Source: an uncultured Collinsella sp.
GTDB lineage: Bacteria > Actinomycetota > Coriobacteriia > Coriobacteriales > Coriobacteriaceae
DNA length: 24,189 nt
Assembly (NCBI GenBank): GCA_958421655.1
Contig: CATZMG010000030.1
Coordinates: 1 to 24,189, forward strand
Reading direction: 5' to 3'
Positions 23,454-24,189 of the stretch are shown one piece after another. Within the stretch, counting starts at the first letter, position 1. Each line of letters begins with the position of its first letter. The position numbers were made by a program, and so were the translations under genes. The notes under the pieces were generated by a model. That model saw only the letters and a program-made list of their open reading frames with translations, was not told the origin of the DNA and ran no database searches.

Positions 23454-24189
23454 TTACGCCTCCTTCTTGGTCGAAGCAACAGAGCTGGCGGCGGCGGGCA
23501 CAGCGCCAGCGACACCACCCGCCACATCAAAGCGAGCGACATCGGCGGCGTCGGCGCGACCGGTCACAATGTCAAACGCCAGCTCCTCGGCCTGCTCATG
23601 CGTCTTGCCGACGGCCTCGGCGGCGGCGACAATCGCCAGCACGCGCTCGTACTCGGTTGGAATGACCTTCACAAAGTGCTTGCTCATCGTCTCAAAGCTG
23701 TAGAGCAGCTTAATGCCGCGCGGGCTCTGCGTCGCGTCCACGTGCTCCTGGATGAGCTCGCGAATCTGCGCCAGCTCACCGGCCGTCGGGGCTTTAAGCT
23801 CAACGCTCTCGTGGTTCACACGGGCATCGAGCGTGCCGTACTGGTCAAAGACGTAAGCCACGCCGCCCGTCATGCCGGCGGCGAAGTTCTGCCCGACCTC
23901 GCCCAGGATGAGCGCCAGACCTCCCGTCATGTACTCGCAGCCATGGTTGCCGCAGCCCTCGACCACCACGGTGGCACCGGAGTTGCGTACGCCAAAGCGC
24001 TGGCCGGCCAGGCCGTTAATGAAGCCGCGACCGCTCGTAGCGCCAAAGAACGCAACGTTGCCCACGATGATGTTCTCGTCGAACTTGTAGGTCGCATGCG
24101 GGTTGGGGCGCACCGACACCTCGCCGCCCGAAAGGCCCTTGCCAAAGTAGTCGTTGGAATCGCCTACAAGCTCTAAGGTCAGTCCTTTT
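23454..24189 (-). CDS. gltB: Glutamate synthase, large subunit, C-terminal part only
   Basis: The last 244 residues of the glutamate synthase alpha chain; the reading frame stays open to the window edge (…KGLTLELVGDSNDYFGKGLSGGEVSV). This is the GXGXG beta-helix domain: repeated NDYFGKGLSGG, GNVAFFGATSGRGFINGLAGQRFGVRNSGA, VEGCGNHGCEYMTGG and GEVGQNFAAGMTGG are characteristic. The domain links the glutaminase and synthase sites. The end is Ala/Val-rich (VAGGVAGAVPAAASSVASTKKEA), longer and less conserved than usual. gltD follows directly. The glutaminase and FMN/[3Fe-4S] regions lie outside the window. Confidence 0.95.
   Translation of the reverse strand, partial: KGLTLELVGDSNDYFGKGLSGGEVSVRPNPHATYKFDENIIVGNVAFFGATSGRGFINGLAGQRFGVRNSGATVVVEGCGNHGCEYMTGGLALILGEVGQNFAAGMTGGVAYVFDQYGTLDARVNHESVELKAPTAGELAQIRELIQEHVDATQSPRGIKLLYSFETMSKHFVKVIPTEYERVLAIVAAAEAVGKTHEQAEELAFDIVTGRADAADVARFDVAGGVAGAVPAAASSVASTKKEA

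Overview
The window is GC-rich, tightly packed bacterial chromosome. Gene content and protein style (Gram-positive PTS antitermination, CsoR-controlled copper genes, an LPXTG surface protein, EFR1-type ferredoxin, a Ser/Thr kinase with a DUF6273-like ectodomain) point to a gut actinobacterium of the class Coriobacteriia, most like Collinsella. That assignment rests on recognition, not on a database search. I see no rRNA, tRNA, CRISPR array, phage gene or intact insertion sequence.

Region by region: (1) 1-3474, minus strand: a phospho-disaccharide PTS operon running EIIA, BglG/LicT antiterminator, EIICB permease, GH4 6-phospho-glycosidase (cut by the window edge). It is headed by a good promoter, a leader with two mutually exclusive hairpins, and helically phased direct repeats upstream. 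(2) 3653-4414: a flavodoxin/2x[4Fe-4S] EFR1-type protein. (3) 4415-5035: a gene-free stretch with an inverted motif pair and a strong terminator. (4) 5036-7294, minus: a DEAD-box RNA helicase with a very long Arg/Gly-rich tail. (5) 7802-11020, plus: an FHA-domain protein followed by a membrane Ser/Thr kinase, probably a signalling pair. (6) 11422-14757, plus: a 1111-residue sortase-anchored protein with a CAP domain between two long coiled coils. (7) 15260-18506, plus: a copper module of CsoR-type operator/promoter, copA, copZ, csoR. (8) 18687-19160: a small membrane protein with a zinc ribbon. (9) 19294-20664, minus: an amidohydrolase. (10) 20907-21614, minus: an unrecognised protein. (11) 21967-24189, minus: gltD and the 3' end of gltB, glutamate synthase.

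The most unusual content lies between genes. A 59-bp inverted-repeat element (17-bp arms TGTCTCGATCTGTAACA / TGTTACAGATTGAGACA around a variable 25-nt centre) occurs nine times. Three copies precede and four follow the surface-protein gene, at a regular 80-81-bp period, and there is one singleton in each of two other intergenic regions. Base changes in the arms largely keep pairing (G-U wobbles and one compensatory pair), which suggests a structure that is maintained, probably as RNA. Two further perfect or near-perfect palindromes of similar geometry but unrelated sequence lie before the kinase gene and between copZ and csoR. A separate GGGGAC-type hairpin family occurs at three sites.

The coding part is mostly housekeeping and accessory metabolism. 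The repeat families, the antitermination leader and the FHA/kinase/surface-protein neighbourhood are the parts to look at again.
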